Assembly (NCBI GenBank): GCA_910585555.1
Contig: CAJUFU010000013.1
Location: 1 to 29,616 of the forward strand
Direction: 5' to 3'
DNA from: an uncultured Lachnospiraceae bacterium
GTDB taxonomy: Bacteria > Bacillota > Clostridia > Lachnospirales > Lachnospiraceae
DNA: 29,616 nucleotides
Part shown: positions 7,201-15,351 of the stretch, one piece after another
Layout: each line of letters begins with the position of its first letter
Position numbering within the stretch: the stretch's first letter is position 1
Made by a program: the position numbers and the translations under genes
Notes under the pieces: generated by a model
Database searches by the model: none
Told to the model about the DNA's origin: nothing
What the model saw: the letters and a program-made list of their open reading frames with translations, nothing else

Positions 7201-9216
7201 ATAAACCAAATCGGCTGCCTCCACCATGTTCGTATCCACTTTATCTGCCGTGACACTGATCACCTCAATCGCAAACTGATCATAATAATTATCCTGATCT
7301 TCCAAGGCATTAAACACATATTTTTCAAGCCAGTTATTGCCTTTACAACATCGGAAATAAACCGGCGCGTTTAACACTTCCACCTCTTTGGCTTCCGCAT
7401 ACTTCTCATCGCCCGGATAAGCCGCTTTCAGGTTATAATTACCGCCTGTTCCCACATATTGAAACACCGGCAGATTGTTCTGGCTGACATCCCGGTCCAT
7501 GATGTCATCCTCATCTTTTTCTTCATCCGCCCCGCTCTCTGTCGTCCCGTCACTCTCCCAGGCGGCCGACTCGTCAATATCATATCGGTCATAAGGCATG
7601 ACCGCACCGTCCCAGTCGGGCACCTCTTCCTTCTCACTTATCCTGTAAAGCTTGGTCCCGTCAGAAGGATTGTCCTCATAATGAAATTCCAGGATATAGT
7701 AATCAGGCCCCGCCTTTTCTGCTTCCCCTTCTTCCACAAGCAGATGCCATGAAAGATTTGACGCCGTTCGCCTGTGGGCGGTACGTTCCCCTCCGGTGTC
7801 GCCGCCTTTATTCCCGGTGTTGCCGCCCGCGTTAACACCATCGCCGGTACTGTCTTCTGACCCCTCGCTGCCGCCGTCGCTTCCCGTGTTGTCACCGACT
7901 CCTCCACTTCCCGTGTTACTGCCGTCGCTTCCCGTATTGCCGCCGTCACTTCCTTCGTTGCCCGTATTGCCGCCGTCGCCTCCTTCGCTTCCCGTATTAC
8001 CGTCGTCGCCTCCTTCGCTTCCCGTATTGCCGCCGTCGCCTCCTTCGCTTCCCGTATTGCCGCCGTCGCTTCCTTCACTTCCCGTATTGCCGCCGTCGCC
8101 TCCGTCACTTCCTTCGCTTCCTTCGCTTCCCGTATCGCCGCCGTCGCCTCCTTCGCTTCCCGTATCGCCGCCGTCGTCTCCTCCACTGCCCGTGTTGCCG
8201 CCGTCGCCTCCTTCGCTTCCCGTGTTGCCGTCGTCCTCACTTCCGGTAGTGCCGTCTCCGGTGTTTTCGATGTCGCTGCCCTCGCCGCCGGTATGATCAC
8301 CGTCGCCGCCCGGCTTCTCTTCTTCCTCTGTCTCGTCTTCCGGAGGCCTTTGGTTTTCCTCCGGCAAATCCAAAATCTGTGCTTTCGTCCCCACATACTC
8401 ATAAGTGCCGTCCTCGTTCTTATAGTACACACCGGTAGTACTGGAATAAGAACTCAAATCGTCACAGGCTGACACAGAAGGAACATACCCCGTCAGGGCC
8501 TCCGGGTCATACGCAAAAATCAGGTGCCATGCTCCATCGCCACTGCTCCTAAAAACCCCATCTGCCGGCTCTTCTTCCTCCTCGGTGAGGGCCGCCCCAT
8601 TATATTGATAGGCGCCATCCTCACCCGCTCCCGTCTTCGTCGCATAAGCATTCAGCCTGCCTGTAGGTTGACTGCCGTCAGCCGGACCATCCGTTCCCAC
8701 AGTGTCATATAATTTAATCCAGTCACGCCTCTCATCTAACCCCTCCACGGTTCCGCCATAGGCCTCCTCATAGGAAATGGTCAGAAAATCCGCGTCCTCA
8801 TAGCCGGAAGGAACAATGGCCTTAGCCAAAGCTTCTCTCTCCTCATAACGGTAAAAAGCAGTATCCTCAGAAAAAATTTCCTGTATATCTTTCTCAATGG
8901 GCGCTTGTCCGCTGGTCAGATATCCAATCGTACCCGTGGAAAGATGATAGGTCTTGCCAGTGCCGTCCATAATATACATGGCTCTGGCAGGCGAAATATC
9001 CAGGATGGTAAAAGGATTGTCCCTGTCATGCTCCTCCACAATCTCTTTCAGACCCAAAAAGGATTCTTTCGCATAGACCTCCGCACCCTCTGTTTCCTTG
9101 TAAAGACCGTAAATTCCTGTGGCTGCCACTGCGGCCGCCGTTACGGCCGCCAATGCCATAACAGATGTTTCTTTATTCAGTTTTGGTTTCGCCCTCTTCT
9201 GAATCTTTTTCATCAT
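4258..9216 (-). CDS. Giant membrane-anchored surface protein with Gly/Asp/Ser-rich repeat, last gene of the pilus operon
   Basis: About 1652 residues. A short basic N-terminus (MMKKIQKRAKPK) precedes one hydrophobic segment (residues 18-39), with the bulk presumably outside the cell. After an N-terminal domain with NPFTILDISP comes a low-complexity, acidic GGDGGNTGSE-type repeat (about 307-473), then a long globular part. Three stretches there look like related Rossmann or glutamine-amidotransferase-like strands: DLVYLEHG near 664, DMVFIGLDG near 935 and DVLVLGFGNSG near 1262, each followed by a helix and a hydrophobic strand. There is no LPXTG sorting signal. The N-terminal part resembles proteins I recall as DUF5057, unverified. 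The ATG at 9216 has a modest GGAAG site; an in-frame TTG at 9303 has AGGAG only 3 bases away. Following the minor pilins suggests a pilus-tip adhesin or assembly partner, by position only. Confidence 0.75.
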   Translation of the reverse strand: MMKKIQKRAKPKLNKETSVMALAAVTAAAVAATGIYGLYKETEGAEVYAKESFLGLKEIVEEHDRDNPFTILDISPARAMYIMDGTGKTYHLSTGTIGYLTSGQAPIEKDIQEIFSEDTAFYRYEEREALAKAIVPSGYEDADFLTISYEEAYGGTVEGLDERRDWIKLYDTVGTDGPADGSQPTGRLNAYATKTGAGEDGAYQYNGAALTEEEEEPADGVFRSSGDGAWHLIFAYDPEALTGYVPSVSACDDLSSYSSTTGVYYKNEDGTYEYVGTKAQILDLPEENQRPPEDETEEEEKPGGDGDHTGGEGSDIENTGDGTTGSEDDGNTGSEGGDGGNTGSGGDDGGDTGSEGGDGGDTGSEGSEGSDGGDGGNTGSEGSDGGNTGSEGGDGGNTGSEGGDDGNTGSEGGDGGNTGNEGSDGGNTGSDGSNTGSGGVGDNTGSDGGSEGSEDSTGDGVNAGGNTGNKGGDTGGERTAHRRTASNLSWHLLVEEGEAEKAGPDYYILEFHYEDNPSDGTKLYRISEKEEVPDWDGAVMPYDRYDIDESAAWESDGTTESGADEEKDEDDIMDRDVSQNNLPVFQYVGTGGNYNLKAAYPGDEKYAEAKEVEVLNAPVYFRCCKGNNWLEKYVFNALEDQDNYYDQFAIEVISVTADKVDTNMVEAADLVYLEHGAGIFLDGSVKLETIGPGEGNGGMPDIADEAVLSLLHRAVTEMMPVIVDYDIIDNPGLYEDTLYHKLARIFLKEDLAGFYYDMGREDLLDDLLRGLESDEYEDKEDNNCHYVNRNVYMVGGSALVDKDFPEAFAEDEAKRGFGEVLTAIRAENTMLKEEDWLKEEVSKARAVAYIINYAVGMIGDYGDVSILELQPSANLEPDLHVEVNDDRQTTTLYWRKKDSEENGQQIFRSTKMVEVSNQVKSVAAFNGEWQDINSTYDMVFIGLDGQRLNQDGKDNHTVYNDEALNGLVYHTGDRAAGSDARYDASDITAQKKEALLDYLRAGYPIVLENNCVNVKKSDTETIRSVNKRYIAEDTQMYAFLEEALAHYGDCLYTVRDVRGNPEFRAQLNVVKPRIASLEETPPVQNLERAQDGKYQGTIQYYITGNQDAQEDTTYHGDTALRLYLDMNYDGYFAPSEELYPTGESGGYLAGEGQVTVLLEGVESGIIPWKLEVSDTNNGYRRDAMMGYFAIQGHAQHPVNILQILDEQDKKTANLQMQFEKLHNATLGRYLEMAQNKLNVTYEIETITTQELLQRLTKNSGYLRQWDVLVLGFGNSGPLGEAESAVTEYINEGRSVLISYAGASEETGRLGLDMALLGQTADMTYSKLGRTGGGYYRYSGLDQLMFEEPKASLQVEKINEGSICHYPFEVGSEEGAILFSGVTELMAPEYLLDFTNNTRESEVHVTGWYTLKDNSPENGGGYQVSPRDARNNYYIYSRANVVYVGQNEYPYFYEKDAGEEPKEGVEECRLFVNALTAAYHAGIHNPRVDIVAGFGDAASSVESIPIPFDQELKMSADIDGGILDETVDVYFKFVDHNIAFDKATDIAFYYENGTNPEAELVLEDGSINTVDFTVFGSPVWMVENNHLVEVTDGFRQGAVYRIKAPVVALKGNDAEVSRIFIALSTSYVKGGKEGHVIGTDAIALTRAQMFLLE
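7870..8240 (-). repeat. In-frame 30-bp tandem repeat coding GGDGGNTGSE-type decapeptides
   Basis: A unit close to CTTCCCGTATTGCCGCCGTC plus ten more bases recurs roughly every 30 bases about ten times, with a few units lengthened by 9-18 bases. On the minus strand it codes for Gly-Ser-Glu-Gly-Gly-Asp-Gly-Gly-Asn-Thr-like decapeptides. Because unit length and variants are multiples of three, copy-number change would keep the frame and only alter spacer length. It lies within the giant surface protein gene, between its N-terminal domain and its globular part. Confidence 0.9.
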
Positions 9217-9295
9217 ATTTACTTCCGCAATCTTTCCATGTCCATTCCTGCTGTCCCGGTCCCCAGGTATATGGCATCCAGGAAATCGATTTATC

Positions 9296-9988
9296 TCAGT
9301 CAATAGCTCCTATCTTGGCATCATTGACGCCCACTTTGTTACGGATTGTCACATTGTTGGAAGTATTATACTCTTTTTGGCCATTGACAAAAGTCACTTC
9401 CAACCGTACCACTCGTTTTTCTTCCAACTGGGTCAAATCTGCCTCGAACTTCGTCACATGTTCCGCCAAAACCGCCCAGCCGGGCTCTCCAAAAGCCGGA
9501 AATCTCACCTGAATATGCTTCTCGGTATCCACATCTGTTGGCTGTACATCCAACTGGGTATAATAAAGTGTCTCCTCCTTCTGATTCCAGTAGAACTGAT
9601 AATGTTTGTTCCCATTGCCCGGTTCTATGGTGATGATGGGCGTACCGCCCGGGGCGGCCGATTCTGTCACCACAGGGACGCCATTATACAGAATCAGGCA
9701 CTTCTCCACCGGCTCAAACCCAAACTCGGAATCTTGCAGCACAGTGGCAGGGGTTCCGTCTGCATCATACCCTACATAGTTGACGCTTCTGGTGGTATCG
9801 ATTAGCACATCGGTAATCTGGTTCATGGTAAGCTGAGCCTCCTGCTGCACGCTGATATCACTGTTCCCAACAGAATAGCTCCTGGACCCCACAAGAATAA
9901 AGCCGCACACCGCAGCTACGACGATTGACAAGATTGCGACTGCAAGCAAAAGTTCCACGAAGGTGAAACCCTTCTGATTCTCTCTCAT
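9296..9988 (-). CDS. Type IV minor pilin (prepilin with class III-type leader)
   Basis: A 230-residue prepilin. The start MRENQKG is followed by FTFVELLLAVAILSIVVAAVCG, the standard prepilin signal: PilD would cut after Gly7 and methylate Phe+1, and Glu+5 is present. The rest is a beta-rich pilin head ending in NKVGVNDAKIGAID. I prefer the ATG at 9988, which has AAGGG 7 bases upstream and gives a short leader. An upstream ATG at 10009 would add seven residues and also has a nearby GGGAG. It lies 50 bases after the previous minor pilin gene, and its stop is close to or overlaps the start region of the giant surface protein. It may correspond to PilU/PilW-type minor pilins, but I cannot assign a subtype. 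Confidence 0.85.
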   Translation of the reverse strand: MRENQKGFTFVELLLAVAILSIVVAAVCGFILVGSRSYSVGNSDISVQQEAQLTMNQITDVLIDTTRSVNYVGYDADGTPATVLQDSEFGFEPVEKCLILYNGVPVVTESAAPGGTPIITIEPGNGNKHYQFYWNQKEETLYYTQLDVQPTDVDTEKHIQVRFPAFGEPGWAVLAEHVTKFEADLTQLEEKRVVRLEVTFVNGQKEYNTSNNVTIRNKVGVNDAKIGAID

Positions 9989-10038
9989 CCTTTCGCCCTT
10001 TTTCTGCATCCTCTAAAACACTCCCTGTTCTTTCCGGC

Positions 10039-10578
10039 TTACTGCGCCACCACCCGGGATTTCCCGGTAAGCTCTGTCATCGTAATTCTAAAGTCCTTAC
10101 TGCCGCCCCTGACATATATTTCTTCATAAAGTCTGCCGCCGGCATCCGCCTTGAAACCGCCGTTACTGCGGTCAAACCGTATCTCTATTGAATCGCCCGG
10201 TAAAAGCGCCGTCTCTGTGCCGTTCTTAGGCGTATATCCCACATCTACTTTGCTCGTTCCCACCTTCTGCGGCTCCTCATCGGTCACAGTCCCGTCGCTT
10301 TTCGTTATATGCATCTGGGTATATACGTTTCCCTCATTGTCCCGGAAAAGTACCATATAGGCGTCCGCTCTGCCCATGGTGGTCACCTTGCAGTCCCCGA
10401 TAGAGCGCTGGATATTGTTGGCGCAGCTTTTGGCATTGGCACTGAATACCAGAATAATAGAATAAAATACGGTGCCCATGATAATTGCTGTTATAGCAAG
10501 CACAATGACCAGTTCGATCAGGGAATATCCTCCGTTGTCATCATGAAGTTTGTGTTGCTCATGCAGTTTTATGTCCAA
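10039..10578 (-). CDS. Type IV minor pilin
   Basis: A prepilin with cleavage site DDNGG^YSLIELVIVLAI, Glu+5 present and a hydrophobic N-terminal helix, followed by a head of about 155 residues (179 in all with this start). I chose a TTG at 10578, preceded by AGAGGA about 10 bases upstream and lying just after the stop of the upstream gene (10613); the leader is then about 20 residues. The frame stays open to an ATG at 10653, which would overlap the upstream gene by about 40 bases, has a weaker ribosome site and would give an unusually long charged leader. It is one of three minor pilins with Glu+5 in this operon and probably joins the tip or priming complex. Confidence 0.8.
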   Translation of the reverse strand: MDIKLHEQHKLHDDNGGYSLIELVIVLAITAIIMGTVFYSIILVFSANAKSCANNIQRSIGDCKVTTMGRADAYMVLFRDNEGNVYTQMHITKSDGTVTDEEPQKVGTSKVDVGYTPKNGTETALLPGDSIEIRFDRSNGGFKADAGGRLYEEIYVRGGSKDFRITMTELTGKSRVVAQ

Positions 10579-10612
10579 ACCACTCTCTTCCTCTTCTTTT
10601 CCCAACCGCCCG

Positions 10613-13189
10613 TTATTTCTTAATCCAGTTCCTATACTGGACAATTTCACCATAATCAATCACCAGATTACCCGCCGCATCCACTTCCGGAGCCTGTGCA
10701 CCGTTGAGCATACTGCCGTCCCCATTGACAAACATATCTATGGGCGTAATCGTATCGTCATTTTCATCTTTGTGCTTTGCTTCCAGCACTTTGAAGAGAT
10801 CCATCTTATCTTGTTTGATCAATGCTGCTTTGGACGAATCTATGGTAATCTTGCCTTTGGCAATAATCAGGCCGGTAAAATTCCTGTCCACTGTCACATC
10901 GCCATAGGAAATGATCAGTCTGGTCTTCTCGCCAAATCCCGACACGGTTACAGCAGACTTCCTCGTCAGAACAGCCTGCAGACCGGAATCTGTCTCGTAA
11001 ATCACGGTATCCCCATAAAGATTGTCCTTTAGATATTTCTCTACCTCTTTTTCTTTGATGATGCTGTTAAATACATCATACTCCTTCGCCAAGTCAGGGT
11101 CCGTGGGCACCAAAGACGCATCTTCCGTCAGATTATACGTAAGCGCCCTGTAGGTATCCGCTATCTCCTTGGAAAGTGAAAGCACTGCCGCCTCGTCCGT
11201 CCTATTGACCACTTCTTGCGCATTATCCCCAATCTCCGTATAGAAATCGGGGTCCGCCGGCGGATGATCAGACCCGTCCCCGTCTTCTTCCGGTGTTCCG
11301 TTTTCCCCATCGTCCGGATTCGAAGGATTCTGTTGGATGCTGGTAAGCAATGTGACGCCGCTGTCTGTAATGGCACTGCTCACAAGGCTGTTGCCCAGAA
11401 TCGTGTACTGGTTATCCGGCGCCGCGAAATCCCCTAACAGGATACCGCCGGCCGCATAGGTATGAAAATACCGGTCTATTGCCTCTTTGTTCGCATTGAA
11501 ATTATAATATTGTTCAAAATAACGTTGCGCTTGATTCTTATCCATGACCAGATAATAATAAAGCAGTGTACCGTTTTTGTAAGGCGCATATACCTTACGG
11601 ATATGGTCCATATCGGTCACGCCGAACTCGCTTAAGGACCTGCCGCCCAGCCGGTACACCTTCTTATTAAAGTCCACCTCATGGAATGTCCTGGTGTTTC
11701 CTACACCCTCGGCAGCGCCTGCATTTTCTGCACTGTCAGGATTGTCCGTCTCTCCGGAACCGCCCTGATTCTCCTGCAGCATATCCTGGATATCGTTCTC
11801 TTTATTACCGTTTATGGGATTTTGGCCAATGACTGTCTCCCCATCCAGCGTGCCGATACACTCCGCCGGCACCAGATAGGCAATCTGACCGCCTTTGACT
11901 GCAATGGATTCCCCCATCATGACAGGCGCCCCCGGCTGACGGATTCCGGCTTCCATCTGTGCCCGGTAGCTCTCCGCCTCCGCCTGGGTAGATGCCTGTC
12001 CGATATAAGAACGGCCTGCTAACAGCAGCCTGTTGACTCCCGCCATATCCACGGTGGAGTTCTTGCCGTTGATAATGATCGCACTGCTGGATGCCGCCTC
12101 AATCTTAGGTCTGCCGTCCGCCACAGGCTCCCCCGGAAGTCCATTATAGGTAGAGACTCCATAGCCATAGTATTCCTTGGTAAGCGTCGCCTGGCTGCCA
12201 GACCCGTTTAAGGACAAGTCATTGGCTACATAAGTCTTACTGTCCAGGCTGACCATGCCGCTATTGAGGGTAATATTTCTGGCATACACACGATTATCTT
12301 CCCCCGGCATATCTTGGACCACCAAACCCGCCGCCGGTCCTTCCACAAGGATATCCCCTTGGGAAACCACCCGCCTGGCGTTATGCAGCGTAAGGGTATT
12401 AGCCTGTTTGACCACCAGCCCTCCTTTATCGCCTGCATCTGTCCCTGCAAAAATACTGCCCTCTGCCGTGGCGGTGCCGCCGCCTCCGGCCACCTCGATG
12501 CCCTTGTTGCCAATCAGGGTATATTCATACAGGCCGTCGATGGAACCGCCGTTTTCAAAGATCAATTTCGGTACATCCAGACAGATATCCGTCTGGATAA
12601 CAGATACCCGGTTTTCGCTGTCCGTGTAGGACACATAGATATTATGGAGAAGGATGCTGTTGTTATTTACCCTCTCCATCTGGGGACGTCTGGGAGTCTC
12701 TCCGGCCCCGGCGCCGCCCCGCTCCCAGGCAGTTACATCCACACCCTCATCCGGCGAAGACTCCAGAAAGATATCCGCATCCACATAAGCTTTCAGTTTA
12801 TCTCTGTCATAATAGTCTCTGCCCAGGGAATCATCTTGCAGACTCTCAAGCACGGTATCCATATAGGCGGCGGCAAAAGCGCTGTAACGGTTATCCTGTG
12901 TTCCCAGGCTTTCCCAATTGGCCATCACATCCCGATAAGCCACGCCCACCGCATCCGCTGAAGTGTGCTGTAAGCCTGCCATAATCTGTTCCACCACTTC
13001 CTCGGCGGAGTAGAAGCTGTTCTTGTTGCGGACATCGGCAATCTTAATCATATAGTTCATATATGCCATCCAAAGCAGGGTAGTTGCCAGAATGCCGATC
13101 ATCGCCATGGCAATGATAACGATTACGATTGCAGACCCTCTGTCATCCCGCTTCCTCTGACCGCCTCTAATTGGTCTTACTGCCTTCAA
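10613..13189 (-). CDS. pilK: Large PilX/GspK-like prepilin, candidate pilus-tip subunit (858 aa)
   Basis: The N-terminus RKRDDRG^SAIVIVIIAMAMIGILATTL is a prepilin-like cleavage site and helix, but Glu+5 is replaced by Ile, as in GspK and PilX-type proteins. GspK has no glutamate at +5 and caps the tip of type II secretion pseudopili. Residues after the helix (FYSAEEVVEQIM) also resemble PilX. The 800-residue body holds a run of short beta-strand and turn units (for example VYARNITLNSGMVSLDS) that suggests a beta-helix-like section, then two acidic Gly/Asn/Pro-rich linkers. It is far longer than Escherichia coli GspK (about 320) or PilX (about 160). The start is TTG at 13189, overlapping pilV by 23 bases with GAGG about 10 bases upstream; a stop lies immediately before it in frame. 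In Clostridioides difficile I recall a PilK in the matching position, hence the symbol, with moderate confidence. Confidence 0.75.
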   Translation of the reverse strand: MKAVRPIRGGQRKRDDRGSAIVIVIIAMAMIGILATTLLWMAYMNYMIKIADVRNKNSFYSAEEVVEQIMAGLQHTSADAVGVAYRDVMANWESLGTQDNRYSAFAAAYMDTVLESLQDDSLGRDYYDRDKLKAYVDADIFLESSPDEGVDVTAWERGGAGAGETPRRPQMERVNNNSILLHNIYVSYTDSENRVSVIQTDICLDVPKLIFENGGSIDGLYEYTLIGNKGIEVAGGGGTATAEGSIFAGTDAGDKGGLVVKQANTLTLHNARRVVSQGDILVEGPAAGLVVQDMPGEDNRVYARNITLNSGMVSLDSKTYVANDLSLNGSGSQATLTKEYYGYGVSTYNGLPGEPVADGRPKIEAASSSAIIINGKNSTVDMAGVNRLLLAGRSYIGQASTQAEAESYRAQMEAGIRQPGAPVMMGESIAVKGGQIAYLVPAECIGTLDGETVIGQNPINGNKENDIQDMLQENQGGSGETDNPDSAENAGAAEGVGNTRTFHEVDFNKKVYRLGGRSLSEFGVTDMDHIRKVYAPYKNGTLLYYYLVMDKNQAQRYFEQYYNFNANKEAIDRYFHTYAAGGILLGDFAAPDNQYTILGNSLVSSAITDSGVTLLTSIQQNPSNPDDGENGTPEEDGDGSDHPPADPDFYTEIGDNAQEVVNRTDEAAVLSLSKEIADTYRALTYNLTEDASLVPTDPDLAKEYDVFNSIIKEKEVEKYLKDNLYGDTVIYETDSGLQAVLTRKSAVTVSGFGEKTRLIISYGDVTVDRNFTGLIIAKGKITIDSSKAALIKQDKMDLFKVLEAKHKDENDDTITPIDMFVNGDGSMLNGAQAPEVDAAGNLVIDYGEIVQYRNWIKK

Positions 13190-14552
13190 TCACAATCATC
13201 CTCTCTTCGTCCGGGAAATTTCTCCCTGCGGCGCCCTCCTCGTAGACACTGACTTCCACATCATAAATCAGTTCTGTGATATCTGTGCCTAAGGGTGCCG
13301 CCCCCATAGGACTGCGGACGCCATCCAGCGTATAGATATTCATCTGGCTGGTGCCGCTTAAATCCATGGACTGGCCATTGATATACAGCTGGTCCGGTAT
13401 GTTCATGTCCTTCTTGTCTGGATTGGATTCTCCCGCCAGATTTAACCCCAGATTGGTCTTTAACGTAAACTTTTCCTTATCCATAGAAGCGCCGCGGCCG
13501 TCTAATATATAGATATCTGCCTCATAATTCATCTCCGCCGCCATCAGCTGGGCATCTGTCAGGATTTCCGGATTATCCGGCTCCTCTGTAGAAGGCCGCT
13601 GTTTGGCAATGAGCAGATGCAATTGTACATTACTATCGTTGTTGATCAGTATCTCATCTGCCATTACATTACTGCCATACAAGGGATAATAGAATAAATT
13701 GATATTGACCCCTTCGCCGCTTACAGAACCGCAGCCCATCTTATCCACCCATACCAGGGAACCCAAATCCCCTTTGGTATTGCATATGGTTGTCTGATAT
13801 ACAAAATCATACGCATTCGTAACACACATATCCACCTTAGGACGGCCTTCTTTATCCGTACCATTTTCTTTCAGATCAACAGTTATGATTCTACTGATAC
13901 CGGTAAATAAAGTATCCTGATTTTTAAAACAAATCTTGTCAAACATCTCTTTTGTGATGCCGTCAGCCTCCAGCGCCGTCCTCATCGCCGTATCCTTCCA
14001 GACACTGGCTAACACTGCTCTGCGCATATTTTCCGTCTCCACAAATGTACCATTGTCTTTATCAATGCTTCTGGCATCCGCCATGTCCCAATTGTTATAA
14101 AGATTATCATGCACTGCTAAGCCTTCCATATACCCTCTGGCGTCCACCTTGATCAAGGCGTCAAACTCGCTTCCCTGCATGGAAACCTTTCTCAGACTAA
14201 AATAATAAATACCCTGGCTGGGATTCCCGGCACCATCCACTTCCATGCCCGTCTCCTCCGCAGCAGCCCCCTCGATCAGGTCCTCATCGATCACATAAAA
14301 CCCCTCGGCCGGCGCGTTAAATTGCGCCTTCAATTCCTCTATATCATAAGCTTTCAGGCCCTCCATGATATTCTGCGCCAGTGTGGCAGCCTGCAGCGTC
14401 TGGCGGGATTTTATATTAAGTTTGTTGGACGTAAGGAACAGATGCATCACTGGAATCACAATGATTGCCAGAATGATTACCGCAATCAACAATTCCAGAA
14501 GGGAAAATCCCGCATCTTTATGCAATCCGTCCCTGTCTGATGCCCTCATCAT
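13167..14552 (-). CDS. pilV: Type IV minor pilin, PilV-like (461 aa)
   Basis: The leader of about 15 residues ends in KDAG^FSLLELLIAVIILAII, with Glu+5 present, followed by an RQTLQAATLAQNIMEGLKAYD segment typical of PilV/GspI-like minor pilins. At 461 residues it is two to three times larger than common minor pilins, so the head probably carries an extra domain; I recognise none. The ATG at 14552 has GAGG 7 bases upstream and lies 16 bases after the pilO stop, which indicates co-transcription. Its 3' end overlaps the next gene by 23 bases, suggesting translational coupling with the GspK-like protein, a usual partner in tip complexes. The PilV name is by N-terminal similarity and position. 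Confidence 0.78.
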   Translation of the reverse strand: MMRASDRDGLHKDAGFSLLELLIAVIILAIIVIPVMHLFLTSNKLNIKSRQTLQAATLAQNIMEGLKAYDIEELKAQFNAPAEGFYVIDEDLIEGAAAEETGMEVDGAGNPSQGIYYFSLRKVSMQGSEFDALIKVDARGYMEGLAVHDNLYNNWDMADARSIDKDNGTFVETENMRRAVLASVWKDTAMRTALEADGITKEMFDKICFKNQDTLFTGISRIITVDLKENGTDKEGRPKVDMCVTNAYDFVYQTTICNTKGDLGSLVWVDKMGCGSVSGEGVNINLFYYPLYGSNVMADEILINNDSNVQLHLLIAKQRPSTEEPDNPEILTDAQLMAAEMNYEADIYILDGRGASMDKEKFTLKTNLGLNLAGESNPDKKDMNIPDQLYINGQSMDLSGTSQMNIYTLDGVRSPMGAAPLGTDITELIYDVEVSVYEEGAAGRNFPDEERMIVIEGSKTN

Positions 14553-14568
14553 ACCCTCACCTCACACT

Positions 14569-15339
14569 CTATTCTTCCACCTCTTGGACGCTGTCATCGT
14601 CCCCGCCTTCTTCCCCATCTTCCAAGTCCAAAAGACCGCTCTCACTGCGAATCACAATGGTGCCGAAGATATTGTCCGTGCCAAGCAGCACCGAACTGAA
14701 ATTAGGCTGTATGTACTCCTTCCCCTCCTGGTTGGGGACACAATACATATTGACTGCCATAGTTCCCCGTAACAGTCCTGTGCTCTCATCGTAGACCACC
14801 GTCATATTATCGATGACCATGCGTTCTGTCTGCTGGCAGATATTCTTTACACTGCGCTTTAACGCCTCGTAAGAGACCTCATAGGTCATAGTCATTTTGC
14901 GGCTCTTAAGGCTGAAATCGTCCGCCGGCGCTTCCACTGCATCACTCTCAGAAGTATCCGCCGTCTCTTTCTCAGACATTTCATCCCCAAACGGTATATC
15001 TACCAGCGCATCGATGGTAATCGTTTCCACCTTGAGGGGCGCAGTCAGTTCCTGATCGATTGCCAGAAGAATGGCGTTTTCTTCCCGCACATCCACCGGG
15101 AACAGCTGATAGATCTCCTCTATCTCCTGCTCCATCCGCAGAATCTCACTCTCATAAGTCTCTTGGTTTGCCTCTTTATTCTTCAAATCCATAATCCTGC
15201 CCTGCAGCTGCATGTTTTCCACTTCCAGAGCATCCGCCTTCTCCATAGCAGGCTGAAAGACAAACAAATAGGAGCAAGCAAACACAAGTATGCCCAGGAA
15301 AGCGGCCAATAACCATCTATCTTTCTTTGATACTTTCAT
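14569..15339 (-). CDS. pilO: PilO-like inner-membrane alignment protein
   Basis: PilO pairs with PilN at the cytoplasmic membrane to link PilM and the motor to the growing pilus. The 256-residue protein has a short basic N-terminus, one membrane segment (about residues 9-29, LLAAFLGILVFACSYLFVF), a coiled coil (about 33-75, rich in Glu/Leu/Met) and a ferredoxin-like C-terminal half. It ends in a highly acidic tail (EDGEEGGDDD). Topology and length fit PilO. It starts 12 bases after the pilMN stop and is followed 16 bases later by pilV. The sequence is divergent, so the call relies on topology and gene order as much as on motifs. Confidence 0.82.
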   Translation of the reverse strand: MKVSKKDRWLLAAFLGILVFACSYLFVFQPAMEKADALEVENMQLQGRIMDLKNKEANQETYESEILRMEQEIEEIYQLFPVDVREENAILLAIDQELTAPLKVETITIDALVDIPFGDEMSEKETADTSESDAVEAPADDFSLKSRKMTMTYEVSYEALKRSVKNICQQTERMVIDNMTVVYDESTGLLRGTMAVNMYCVPNQEGKEYIQPNFSSVLLGTDNIFGTIVIRSESGLLDLEDGEEGGDDDSVQEVEE

Positions 15340-15351
15340 TCCCCTCTCCTC

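Noticed and set aside
7870..8240. Regular 30-bp repeats considered as a CRISPR array
   Set aside because: The units are contiguous with no unique spacers and lie in frame inside a coding gene.
7796..8296. Plus-strand frame coding a Pro/Ser/Leu repeat protein
   Set aside because: It is the antisense of the Gly/Asp/Ser repeat in the giant surface protein; a GC-rich repeat with a 30-base period stays open in several frames. No ribosome site or domain supports it.
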